A DNA stretch of 64,000 bases, from assembly GCF_001037495.1 (NCBI RefSeq), contig NZ_KQ089822.1:2653403-2717402 (forward strand). The letters are read 5' to 3'. Below, one piece after another: positions 19,477 through 28,032 of the stretch. The stretch's first letter is position 1. Each line of letters begins with the position of its first letter. The translations under genes were made by a program, and so were the position numbers. This DNA comes from Citrobacter sp. MGH106 (lineage in GTDB: Bacteria; Pseudomonadota; Gammaproteobacteria; Enterobacterales; Enterobacteriaceae). Under the pieces are notes generated by a model, which was not told where the DNA came from, searched no databases, and saw only the letters and a program-made list of their open reading frames with translations.

Positions 19477-20250
19477 TTAAACACTCACCTTATTTGAGCG
19501 ACTTTGTATGGTTACTGTTACCGGTAATGTTGAGTTATTAAATAAATATATTAAATCATCACACAAGTATTGTGTTTTTAATGTCCGATGTTGATTTTTG
19601 ATTTGATCTTTTATTGATGGGAAATGTTTTTTGAATAATTCAACCATAGACATACCAAGTCCATGCTCAAGAGATTTAATCAATACGCCATCTATGTCAT
19701 TTTTATTTTTTAATATTCTACATGTTATTTTGTCTTTATTGTGTTGTTGAAGTAGAAGAATCATTTCTAATTTATCTTTTGCCGGCGCAATATTATCATT
19801 TATATAATGATAAAAAACATATAAACATTGCCCTCCACCTTGATTAATCATCTGGGATAATTGATCAGGATCAAATGACCGTATTTGTATTCTACTTTTT
19901 GATAGAGTGTTTGGTAATCCTTTAGTCAGGGTCCATGGAGACTTAACATACAGGTCCATAATTATATTGCTGCTAAGTTGTTGTCGGAACTCAGTGTTGT
20001 TAAGCTCTCTACCTATTAAGTACTTCATGTTTGGAGAGCTCCATGATGAGTTGTCGATAATGGCATTAACTAAACCTGGTGCTATTTTTTCAACCATGTT
20101 TGCAATATAGCCACCATATGAAGATCCAATTAATATTATTTTGCTATTTTCCATTTCAAAATTTAATATAGCATCGTTAATTGCATTTATTATATCAAGC
20201 GCAGGTAGCAATCCGAAATTTTGATATTCATTATTTTTTGGCTCAATCAT
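19477..20250 (-). pseudogene. C-terminal part of a frameshifted alpha/beta-hydrolase
   Basis: A 257-residue frame carrying the nucleophile elbow of an alpha/beta hydrolase, IGSSYGGYIAN with the serine at residue 44, preceded by a GLLPALDIINAIND helix. It overlaps the upstream part (20247-20651) by four bases in another frame. One extra A in the A8 tract at 20276-20283 would join both into a 391-residue protein with no stops between. Architecture and motifs suggest the poorly characterised DUF2920-like hydrolases; this family call is tentative. The coding is strikingly AT-rich against its neighbours, pointing to horizontal transfer. An internal start at its own ATG is possible but would lack the oxyanion-hole strand. 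Confidence 0.6.
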
Positions 20251-20651
20251 CGCAAAAATTTGAGATGTAGTGTTATTTTTTTTGCGCTTTCATTTATTAG
20301 TGATATTTTTTTATTGATAGATTCAGATTCATCAATAAAAAAATGTCGTGCAAGGCTGTTTATGTGAGCTATATCAAATGCGGAAAATGATATTTTTCCA
20401 CCGACATTTGGTCTTGAATGATAGCAAAAATACTCTACAGTCATTGTTGTTATGTCATATGTTTCAGCTATTTTTTCGCATAATCCATGAGAGTAATTAC
20501 CTAGATCCCCTCCGAACCCTGGTATATAAACAAGGATTAAGTTGTCTTTTTTAGGGTTACATATATGGTAAGAGCAAGTTCTGGTTCCTGTTTGTGAAGA
20601 TAATTCTATATCAGCATTTGAAATGAATGTTTTATTTATGTTTTGCACCAT
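20247..20651 (-). pseudogene. N-terminal part of a frameshifted alpha/beta-hydrolase
   Basis: A 134-residue frame with a good ribosome site (aaaggaga, 10 bases before the ATG). It contains a beta strand followed by an oxyanion-loop-like turn, LILVYIPGFGGDLGNYSHG near residue 40, and a strand TMTVEYFCYHSRPN, the expected first half of an alpha/beta hydrolase. The natural sequence probably runs to K125, after which the A8 tract shifts frame and nine aberrant residues lead to a stop. The missing half follows at once in another frame. Whether this is a null allele, a slippage-switched (phase-variable) gene or a sequencing error cannot be decided here. Confidence 0.6.
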
Positions 20652-20986
20652 CGCTTGTAAAATCTCCTTTGTTTGATTCCAACAACATAAGCGACTTTTT
20701 TTTTATAAACTTAAGAAAGGGGATGTGGGAGTGTTGCTTTTAATGGGGTCCGCTTGGAAAACGGTAGTTTCCCGCGTTAGGAGAATTGAGCTTAACGGGT
20801 GGTTTCATTCCAGTGAGCGGAAGCCCCTGGCTGTAAGAAATGATCAGGCTGTCCGCTAGTTTTTTGCTTACTTACACTTCTACTGCGTGGCGTACGTCAT
20901 ACGTCAACACCCAGTATCCCGTTCACTCAAAGCATCTTAAGTGAACGGTGTTACGCACGCAGCGAGCTTTAGAGATGTTGGGCAGG
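20652..20986. other. Region between split hydrolase and putP
   Basis: No gene seen. An inverted repeat lies at 20919-20948: CCGTTCACT pairs perfectly with AGTGAACGG across a 12-base loop, 39 bases past the putP stop, and may be a putP terminator, though no T-run follows. The rest has no recognisable insertion-sequence ends. It forms one border of the AT-rich insert relative to the efeU-putP adjacency of E. coli. Confidence 0.45.
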
Positions 20987-22495
20987 TTATTCTACCTGTA
21001 AACGTGACGGCGGCGCTGAGTGATAGTGGGCATCCGCCTCGGCAAAACGTTTCTGCATTGCCGCAGATGGCGCTTTACCCAACAGGCTGAAGACGACGAT
21101 CCCAATGCTGCCGAAAATGAAGCCAGGGATGATTTCATACAGACCCAACCACGCGAACTGCTTCCAGACGATAACCGTCACCGCACCGATGATCATCCCT
21201 GCCAACGCGCCGTTACGGGTCATACGCGACCACATGACGGAGAACAACACGACCGGGCCAAACGCCGCACCAAAACCAGCCCAGGCGTAGCTCACCAGAC
21301 CAAGTACGCGGTTTTCCGGGTTTGCCGCCAGCGCAATAGAGATTAGCGCGACAACCAGCACCATGATGCGCCCAATCCACACCAGTTCTTTCTGGCTGGC
21401 ATTTTTACGCAGGAACGCTTTGTATAAATCTTCAGTAATAGCGCTGGAACACACCAACAGCTGGCAGCTCAGCGTCGACATCACTGCCGCAAGGATGGCA
21501 GACAGCAGAATACCGGCAATCCATGGGTTAAACAGGATTTGCGCCAGTTCAATAAACACACGCTCGGCGTTCTGATTGACCGCCCCCGCCAGAGACGGGT
21601 TGTTATTGAAGTAAGCGATACCAAAGAAACCAACTGCGACCGCGCCCGCCAGACACAAGATCATCCAGGTCATACTGATGCGGCGTGCGTGAACAATACT
21701 ATGGTGAGAATCGGCTGCCATAAAGCGCGCCAGAATGTGCGGCTGGCCGAAGTAGCCCAGACCCCAGCCCATCAGGGAAATGATGGCAACAAAGTTCAGT
21801 CCTTTGAGCATATCCACGTTCTCAATGCTCTTTTGTTTGATCACTTCCAGCGAGTCTTCAAATCCGCCCACGCCAATAATGACCATCACCGGCGTCAGGA
21901 TCAGAGCAAAGATCATCAGGCTGGCCTGCACGGTATCGGTCCAGCTTACCGCGAGGAAACCACCAATAAAGGTATAAATGATTGTCGCTGCCGCACCGGC
22001 CCACAGAGCAGTTTCATAGCTCATGCCAAAGGTGCTCTCGAACAGACGCGCCCCTGCCACAATACCTGAAGCACAATAGATGGTGAAAAACAGCAGAATA
22101 ACCAGCGCGGAGATAATACGCAGAATACGGCTTTTATCTTCGAAACGACCGGTAAAGTAATCCGGTAGCGTCAGGGCGTTGTTATTGTATTCAGTGTGAA
22201 CACGTAGGCGACCCGCCACCAGCTTCCAGTTGATCCACGCGCCTAATGTCAGGCCGATAGCAATCCAGCTTTCTGAAATACCCGACAGGAAAATCGCGCC
22301 TGGCAGCCCCATCAGCAGCCAGCCGCTCATATCAGATGCCCCGGCGGATAACGCGGTTACAAATGGCCCCAGACTGCGCCCACCGAGAATATAGTCATCA
22401 AAGTTTTTGGTCGAACGCCATGCAATAAACCCTATCAATATCATGCCAAAAATATAGACACAGAATGTCACTAACATCGGTGTGCTAATAGCCAT
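20987..22495 (-). CDS. putP: Sodium/proline symporter PutP
   Basis: PutP, 502 residues, a sodium:solute symporter (SSS) family member with about 13 transmembrane segments. The ATG at 22495 was chosen; the frame also opens one codon earlier with TTG. Conserved segments include GRSLGPFVTALSAGASDMSGWLLMG (residues about 38-62), where sodium ligands of the family lie, and YFTGRFEDKSRILR. It is almost identical to the E. coli protein. It imports proline for catabolism by the divergent putA product, and both are repressed by PutA from the shared 422-base control region. Confidence 0.97.
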   Translation of the reverse strand: MAISTPMLVTFCVYIFGMILIGFIAWRSTKNFDDYILGGRSLGPFVTALSAGASDMSGWLLMGLPGAIFLSGISESWIAIGLTLGAWINWKLVAGRLRVHTEYNNNALTLPDYFTGRFEDKSRILRIISALVILLFFTIYCASGIVAGARLFESTFGMSYETALWAGAAATIIYTFIGGFLAVSWTDTVQASLMIFALILTPVMVIIGVGGFEDSLEVIKQKSIENVDMLKGLNFVAIISLMGWGLGYFGQPHILARFMAADSHHSIVHARRISMTWMILCLAGAVAVGFFGIAYFNNNPSLAGAVNQNAERVFIELAQILFNPWIAGILLSAILAAVMSTLSCQLLVCSSAITEDLYKAFLRKNASQKELVWIGRIMVLVVALISIALAANPENRVLGLVSYAWAGFGAAFGPVVLFSVMWSRMTRNGALAGMIIGAVTVIVWKQFAWLGLYEIIPGFIFGSIGIVVFSLLGKAPSAAMQKRFAEADAHYHSAPPSRLQVE

Positions 22496-22917
22496 CAAAA
22501 CTCTCCAAAATTATGTATCGGCAATGTCGTGACTTGCCGTTTTATTACCCTGCCGGAACGTGGCGAAGATATCTATGTTTACCAGGGCGACCGTATCCTG
22601 CCGGAAGCGATGGTCATTCACAATCGATTTAACACATCATTTACATCAAATTTGATCCAGATTGGATAGCATTTTTCTGGAGGTTGCACTCCCTCACATT
22701 TTTTTCGGTTGCACCTTTAAAAAGTGTTAACTACCGCAGAGAAAAAGATTTCGTTATTTTTACAACGCTCATCATAAGAACAATATTTATTAACATTTCA
22801 TTCATTTTCAAGCTTGCAAACCAGGTCACATTTAACACGGTTGCACAAAGTTGCAACATGGTAGATATTTCTCGGTAACTATCAGACCCGTATTTCAGTA
22901 CAACAGGAGTAAACGGC
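22496..22917. other. putP-putA divergent control region
   Basis: A 422-base regulatory interval. The putA-proximal half holds four GTTGCA PutA operator motifs (22683-22855). The putP-proximal part contains a stretch at 22511-22668 that reads as plausible protein sequence (for example LPERGEDIYVYQGDRILPEA) but has no start or ribosome site. AT-rich runs at 22740-22820 could hold IHF sites and promoters. Confidence 0.7.
22683..22855. promoter_or_regulatory. PutA operator motifs (four GTTGCA sites)
   Basis: GTTGCA occurs at 22683-22688, 22708-22713, 22840-22845 and 22850-22855; the last is part of the palindrome GTTGCAAC. This hexamer is the known recognition element of the PutA ribbon-helix-helix domain in E. 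coli, where several copies between putP and putA mediate proline-relieved repression. Pairing of two sites at each end fits a looped or multi-site repression complex. Confidence 0.85.
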
Positions 22918-25900
22918 ATGGGAACCACCACGATGGGGGTTAAGCTGGACGACGCCACACGCGAGCGTATTAAAACAGCAGCATCACGAATCGATCGCAC
23001 ACCGCACTGGCTGATTAAGCAAGCCATCTTTAATTATCTCGAAAGACTGGAAAATGACGATGCCCTTCCTGAGCTACCTGCCCTGCTGGCTGGTGCAGCG
23101 AACGAGAGCGAGGAAACCACCGCGCATCAGAATGAAACACACCAGCCTTTCCTGGAGTTTGCCGAACAGATCCTGCCTCAGTCTGTCTCACGTGCGGCCA
23201 TCACCGCCGCGTATCGCCGCGCTGAAACTGACGCAGTACCGATGCTGATGGAGCAGGCTCGTCTGCCGCAGCCGATCGCGGAACAGGCTCATAAGCTGGC
23301 GTATCAACTCGCTGACAAACTGCGTAACCAGAAAACCGCCAGCGGCCGTGCCGGCATGGTACAGGGATTATTGCAGGAGTTCTCTCTCTCTTCACAGGAG
23401 GGCGTTGCGTTGATGTGCCTGGCGGAAGCGCTGCTGCGTATTCCTGACAAAGCCACTCGTGATGCGTTAATTCGCGACAAAATCAGCAACGGCAACTGGC
23501 AGTCGCACATTGGCCGCAGCCCGTCCCTGTTCGTGAACGCCGCAACCTGGGGGCTTCTGTTTACCGGGCGCCTGGTCTCCACGCATAACGAAGCCAGCCT
23601 CTCACGCTCGCTAAACCGCATCATCGGCAAGAGCGGCGAACCGTTGGTGCGTAAAGGCGTCGATATGGCGATGCGCTTAATGGGCGAGCAGTTTGTCACC
23701 GGGGAAACCATCGCAGAAGCGCTGGCGAATGCGCGCAAGCTGGAAGATAAAGGCTTCCGCTACTCCTATGACATGCTGGGAGAAGCCGCGCTGACCGCCG
23801 CCGATGCGCAGGCCTATATGGTCTCTTATCAGCAGGCGATCCACGCCATTGGTAAAGCCTCTAACGGTCGTGGGATTTATGAAGGTCCGGGAATTTCGAT
23901 CAAGCTGTCAGCGCTGCACCCGCGCTATAGCCGCGCACAGTACGATCGCGTGATGGATGAGCTGTATCCGCGCCTGAAGTCGCTAACCCTGCTGGCGCGC
24001 CAGTACGACATCGGCATCAATATTGACGCTGAAGAAGCGGATCGTCTGGAAATATCCCTCGACCTGCTGGAAAAACTCTGCTTTGAACCTGAACTGGCAG
24101 GCTGGAACGGTATCGGTTTTGTTATCCAGGCCTATCAGAAACGCTGCCCGTTTGTTATCGACTACCTGATTGACCTGGCAACACGCAGCCGCCGTCGCCT
24201 GATGATCCGCCTGGTTAAAGGTGCGTACTGGGACAGCGAAATCAAGCGTGCCCAGATGGATGGACTGGAAGGTTATCCGGTCTATACCCGCAAGGTTTAC
24301 ACCGACGTTTCCTATCTGGCCTGTGCGAAAAAACTGCTCGCCGTACCAAACCTGATCTACCCTCAGTTCGCGACCCATAACGCGCATACGCTGGCAGCGA
24401 TTTATCAGCTGGCGGGTCAGAACTACTACCCTGGACAGTACGAATTCCAGTGCTTGCATGGTATGGGTGAGCCGTTGTACGAACAGGTCACAGGCAAAGT
24501 GGCGGACGGCAAACTAAACCGCCCATGTCGTATTTACGCACCGGTGGGGACCCATGAAACGCTGCTGGCGTACCTGGTGCGTCGTCTGCTGGAGAACGGG
24601 GCTAACACCTCGTTCGTTAACCGTATTGCAGACACCACCTTGCCACTGGATGAACTGGTTGCCGATCCGGTCGAAGCCGTTGAAAAAATGGCACAACAGG
24701 AAGGCCAGGCGGGTCTGCCACATCCGAAGATTGCGCTACCACGCGACCTGTACGGCAAGGGGCGCGATAACTCAGCCGGGCTGGATCTTGCGAACGAACA
24801 TCGTCTGGCCTCGCTGTCCTCTGCTCTGCTCAATAGTGCCCTGCAAAAATGGCATGCCAAACCAATACTGGAGCATTCAGTAGCAAACGGAGAAATGATC
24901 CCCGTCATTAACCCGGCAGAACCCAAAGATATTGTGGGTTATGTACGCGAAGCCACCCATGCTGAAGTGGAGCAGGCGTTACAGAGCGCGGTAAATAATG
25001 CCCCGATCTGGTTCGCAACACCGCCACAGGAACGTGCCGCTATTCTGCAGCGTGCCGCCATTCTGATGGAAGGCCAAATGCAACAACTGATTGGTATTCT
25101 GGTGCGTGAAGCGGGTAAAACCTTTAGCAACGCCATTGCTGAGGTGCGCGAAGCCGTAGACTTCCTGCACTATTACGCAGGTCAGGTTCGTGATGATTTT
25201 GACAACGAAACGCATCGTCCGTTAGGCCCGGTCGTCTGCATCAGCCCATGGAACTTCCCGCTGGCAATTTTCACCGGACAGATTGCTGCCGCATTGGCGG
25301 CGGGTAACAGCGTGTTGGCAAAACCTGCGGAACAAACCCCGCTGATTGCCGCCCAGGGCATCGCCATCTTACTGGAGGCCGGTGTGCCGCCGGGCGTGGT
25401 GCAGTTGTTGCCTGGTCAGGGTGAAACCGTCGGGGCGCAACTCACATCCGATGAACGCGTACGCGGCGTGATGTTCACTGGCTCCACGGAAGTCGCCACG
25501 TTGTTACAACGCAATATCGCCACCCGTCTTGATGCTCAGGGTCGCCCGATCCCACTTATCGCTGAAACCGGTGGAATGAACGCGATGATCGTGGACTCCT
25601 CTGCGCTGACAGAACAGGTTGTTGTGGATGTGGTGGCCTCCGCCTTTGACAGCGCAGGACAGCGTTGCTCGGCGCTACGGGTACTGTGTCTGCAGGATGA
25701 TATCGCCGATCACACGTTGAAAATGCTGCGCGGCGCAATGGCGGAATGCCGGATGGGCAATCCGGGTCGCCTGACGACCGATATAGGGCCGGTTATCGAT
25801 GCTGAAGCCAAAGCGAATATTGAGCGCCATATTCAGACAATGCGCACCAAAGGTCGCCCGGTATTCCAGGCCGTGCGTGAAAACAGTGATGATGCGCGTG

Positions 25901-26880
25901 AATGGCAAACCGGAACCTTTGTTGCCCCCACGCTTATCGAACTGGAAAGCTTCGACGAGTTGCAAAAAGAGGTGTTCGGTCCGGTACTGCACGTCGTGCG
26001 CTACACCCGTAACAATCTGGGCAGCCTGATTGAGCAGATTAATGCCTCCGGCTACGGTCTGACGCTGGGCGTGCATACCCGTATTGATGAAACCATCGCC
26101 CAGGTCACCGGTACGGCGCATGTAGGTAACCTCTACGTCAACCGCAATATGGTTGGCGCAGTAGTCGGCGTACAGCCATTTGGTGGTGAAGGTTTATCAG
26201 GAACCGGTCCAAAAGCGGGTGGCCCGCTCTATCTGTATCGCCTGCTGGCAAACCGCCCAGAAAATGCGCTGGGCGTAACGCTTGCCCGCCAGGATGCAGA
26301 TTATCCTGTTGATGCTCAGCTCAAAGCGGCGCTTATTCAGCCTCTTGATGCGCTCACCGGGTGGGCAGCCGACCGCCCATCACTGCATGCGCTCTGTCAG
26401 CAATTTGCCGAACTGGCGCAGGCCGGGACTCAGCGTCTGCTGCCGGGTCCTACCGGGGAGCGCAACACCTGGACGCTGCTGCCACGTGAACGCGTACTGT
26501 GTATTGCGGATGACGAGCAGGATGCGCTGGTGCAGGTTGCCGCCGTGACATCTGTTGGCAGTTTGATCCTGTGGCCAGACGATGCTTTCCACCGTGAGCT
26601 GGCAAAGCGTCTGCCTGCGGCTGTTTACGGGCGCATTCAGTTTGCCAAAACCGATAACCTTACCGCGCAACCGTTCGATGCGGTTATCTTCCACGGCGAT
26701 TCCGACCAGTTGCGTGCGCTGTGTGAAGCAGTCGCCGCGCGGGAAGGGGCGATTGTCTCGGTACAAGGGTTTGCCCGTGGCGAAAGCAACATTCTGCTGG
26801 AGAGGCTGTATATTGAACGCTCGCTGAGCGTCAATACCGCCGCCGCCGGGGGTAATGCCAGTCTGATGACAATCGGCTAA
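22918..26880 (+). CDS. putA: Trifunctional proline utilisation protein PutA
   Basis: PutA, 1320 residues as in E. coli. It oxidises proline to glutamate in two steps and represses put genes. Order: ribbon-helix-helix DNA-binding domain (residues 1-47, TMGVKLDDATRERIK), FAD-dependent proline dehydrogenase barrel (about 260-570, with FATHNAHT and RLVKGAYWD), then NAD-dependent pyrroline-5-carboxylate dehydrogenase (about 650-1120) with the catalytic Cys917 in SAGQRCSAL. Its N-terminal domain binds the upstream GTTGCA sites when proline is absent; with proline it moves to the membrane. A caggag ribosome site precedes the ATG. Confidence 0.98.
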   Translation: MGTTTMGVKLDDATRERIKTAASRIDRTPHWLIKQAIFNYLERLENDDALPELPALLAGAANESEETTAHQNETHQPFLEFAEQILPQSVSRAAITAAYRRAETDAVPMLMEQARLPQPIAEQAHKLAYQLADKLRNQKTASGRAGMVQGLLQEFSLSSQEGVALMCLAEALLRIPDKATRDALIRDKISNGNWQSHIGRSPSLFVNAATWGLLFTGRLVSTHNEASLSRSLNRIIGKSGEPLVRKGVDMAMRLMGEQFVTGETIAEALANARKLEDKGFRYSYDMLGEAALTAADAQAYMVSYQQAIHAIGKASNGRGIYEGPGISIKLSALHPRYSRAQYDRVMDELYPRLKSLTLLARQYDIGINIDAEEADRLEISLDLLEKLCFEPELAGWNGIGFVIQAYQKRCPFVIDYLIDLATRSRRRLMIRLVKGAYWDSEIKRAQMDGLEGYPVYTRKVYTDVSYLACAKKLLAVPNLIYPQFATHNAHTLAAIYQLAGQNYYPGQYEFQCLHGMGEPLYEQVTGKVADGKLNRPCRIYAPVGTHETLLAYLVRRLLENGANTSFVNRIADTTLPLDELVADPVEAVEKMAQQEGQAGLPHPKIALPRDLYGKGRDNSAGLDLANEHRLASLSSALLNSALQKWHAKPILEHSVANGEMIPVINPAEPKDIVGYVREATHAEVEQALQSAVNNAPIWFATPPQERAAILQRAAILMEGQMQQLIGILVREAGKTFSNAIAEVREAVDFLHYYAGQVRDDFDNETHRPLGPVVCISPWNFPLAIFTGQIAAALAAGNSVLAKPAEQTPLIAAQGIAILLEAGVPPGVVQLLPGQGETVGAQLTSDERVRGVMFTGSTEVATLLQRNIATRLDAQGRPIPLIAETGGMNAMIVDSSALTEQVVVDVVASAFDSAGQRCSALRVLCLQDDIADHTLKMLRGAMAECRMGNPGRLTTDIGPVIDAEAKANIERHIQTMRTKGRPVFQAVRENSDDAREWQTGTFVAPTLIELESFDELQKEVFGPVLHVVRYTRNNLGSLIEQINASGYGLTLGVHTRIDETIAQVTGTAHVGNLYVNRNMVGAVVGVQPFGGEGLSGTGPKAGGPLYLYRLLANRPENALGVTLARQDADYPVDAQLKAALIQPLDALTGWAADRPSLHALCQQFAELAQAGTQRLLPGPTGERNTWTLLPRERVLCIADDEQDALVQVAAVTSVGSLILWPDDAFHRELAKRLPAAVYGRIQFAKTDNLTAQPFDAVIFHGDSDQLRALCEAVAAREGAIVSVQGFARGESNILLERLYIERSLSVNTAAAGGNASLMTIG

Positions 26881-26925
26881 GGCGGTGGTTATGGGGTATA
26901 CGCTTCAGATCTGTCAGTAAAGCGT

Positions 26926-26958
26926 CGCCAGATGACAATGAATATATTGCCTCTGGCG
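26926..26958 (+). terminator. Possible putA terminator hairpin
   Basis: CGCCAGA (26926-26932) pairs with TCTGGCG (26952-26958), and inside it CAAT pairs with ATTG. It is 45 bases past the putA stop and followed by CCTTGTTA, not a strong T-run. Confidence 0.4.
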
Positions 26959-27005
26959 CCTTGTTACGTTCACCTTGAATGCTTCACCACTCTGAAGCCG
27001 TTATG

Positions 27006-27507
27006 CCTGTGAACGTGTAAAGGGCGTTCTCCGCCACGCCCTTTACAATCCCGGCTCCCGGCAGGAAAACTGTTGCTTCGCAATCCCCTCCGCTAATTCC
27101 TCCAGGCTACCGGGCCGGGCGCGAGGTAGCGTCCCTGCAAAACGCGCCCTGAGCCAGCATCCATGCTGGCTCTCCCGGCCTTTCGGAAACGCGTCGGCAA
27201 TTTTCAGCCGGACCAGTCCACACCTGACCTCCTGCATTTTTTGTTTAAACAGCAAAAAGGAAATACCTGAAAGCCAGAGCGCTGAAGCGACCCCCTTAGT
27301 CCGGCTGAAAATCGATGAGGCGTTGACGGCTGACCGGGGCAGCCCGCAGGGAAGCGGGCTGAGGGGACGGCCTGCAGGGATGCAGGCTCGGCACCGACCC
27401 GACAGGCAGACGGAATAAGACGAATAAATCGCGCAGCGACGATTTTCCTTGCCGGGAGCCAGGGTTGCAAGGGAGGCGGCGGTGAGCCTCCCTTGCACGT
27501 TCACAGG
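27006..27507. repeat. 502-bp non-coding fold-back element with terminal inverted repeats
   Basis: The ends are inverted copies: CCTGTGAACGTGTAA at 27006-27020 and its complement at 27493-27507 match 14 of 15, and the similarity continues inward for about 60 bases through GGCTCCCGGCA on both sides. Each end carries its own palindrome: 11 bp at 27017-27046 and 12 bp at 27466-27497. The stems differ in sequence but both pair perfectly. Inside are further perfect stems: 27151-27172 (10 bp), 27200-27213 with 27299-27312 (14 bp), 27340-27361 (8 bp) and 27370-27387 (7 bp). No credible gene lies within. It resembles a large MITE-like or structured-RNA element; no target duplication was found. Confidence 0.75.
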
Positions 27508-27636
27508 GGCAGAGGCCTCAGAAAAGTCATGAACATAAAGTGAACGGAACCCTGTTCCAGAGTAAAATGTTCTTCTAATACTTAACAAACAAGCATTACT
27601 GGTAACGGAACCTTATTTATGCAGCCAGAGGGAAGC

Positions 27637-28032
27637 ATGAAACGAATAATACTGACATGTGCGGCACTGTTGCTCAGCAGCCAGGCACTGGCTGATGACT
27701 GTGCCAACGCCAATAACCAAATTGAAATGAACACCTGCGCTGCCGCGCAGTTCAAAGCGGCTGACGCAAAACTAAATGATACTTATCAGAATGCACTTAA
27801 GCGCGCCGCGCCTGCTCAGCGTGATCTGCTAAAAAAAGCGCAAGTGGCGTGGATAACTCTGCGGGATGCTGACTGCGCGTTAATCAGTTCCGGTGCGGAA
27901 GGCGGCAGCGTACAGTCGATGATTTCCAGCCAGTGTCTGATGGATAAAACCAACGAACGCGAAGCATTTCTCGCCTCGCTCCTGCAGTGTGAAGAAGGTG
28001 ATTTAAGCTGCCCGTTACCGCCCGCCGGTTAA
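27637..28032 (+). CDS. LprI-like (DUF1311) secreted protein
   Basis: A 131-residue exported protein from the ATG at 27637, which has a gagggaag ribosome site; an ATG six codons upstream is less likely. The signal peptide ends in SSQALA. The mature part has the DUF1311/LprI pattern: DCANANNQIEMNTCAAAQFKAADAKLNDTYQ, then LKKAQVAWITLRDADCAL and a C-terminal Cys pair. Members such as mycobacterial LprI inhibit lysozyme, but that function is not shown for this branch. Six cysteines in the mature chain suggest three disulfides. It ends 4 bases into the convergent rutR. Confidence 0.88.
   Translation: MKRIILTCAALLLSSQALADDCANANNQIEMNTCAAAQFKAADAKLNDTYQNALKRAAPAQRDLLKKAQVAWITLRDADCALISSGAEGGSVQSMISSQCLMDKTNEREAFLASLLQCEEGDLSCPLPPAG

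Noticed and set aside
20919..20948. 9-bp inverted repeat as an insertion-sequence end
   Set aside because: No partner copy, no transposase, no target duplication; better viewed as a possible putP mRNA 3' hairpin.
27043..27588. Minus-strand 181-residue open frame across the fold-back element
   Set aside because: It runs through the inverted repeats, has abnormal composition (rich in Arg, Ser, Cys, Pro) and no recognisable domain or ribosome site. The GC-rich palindromes explain its openness.
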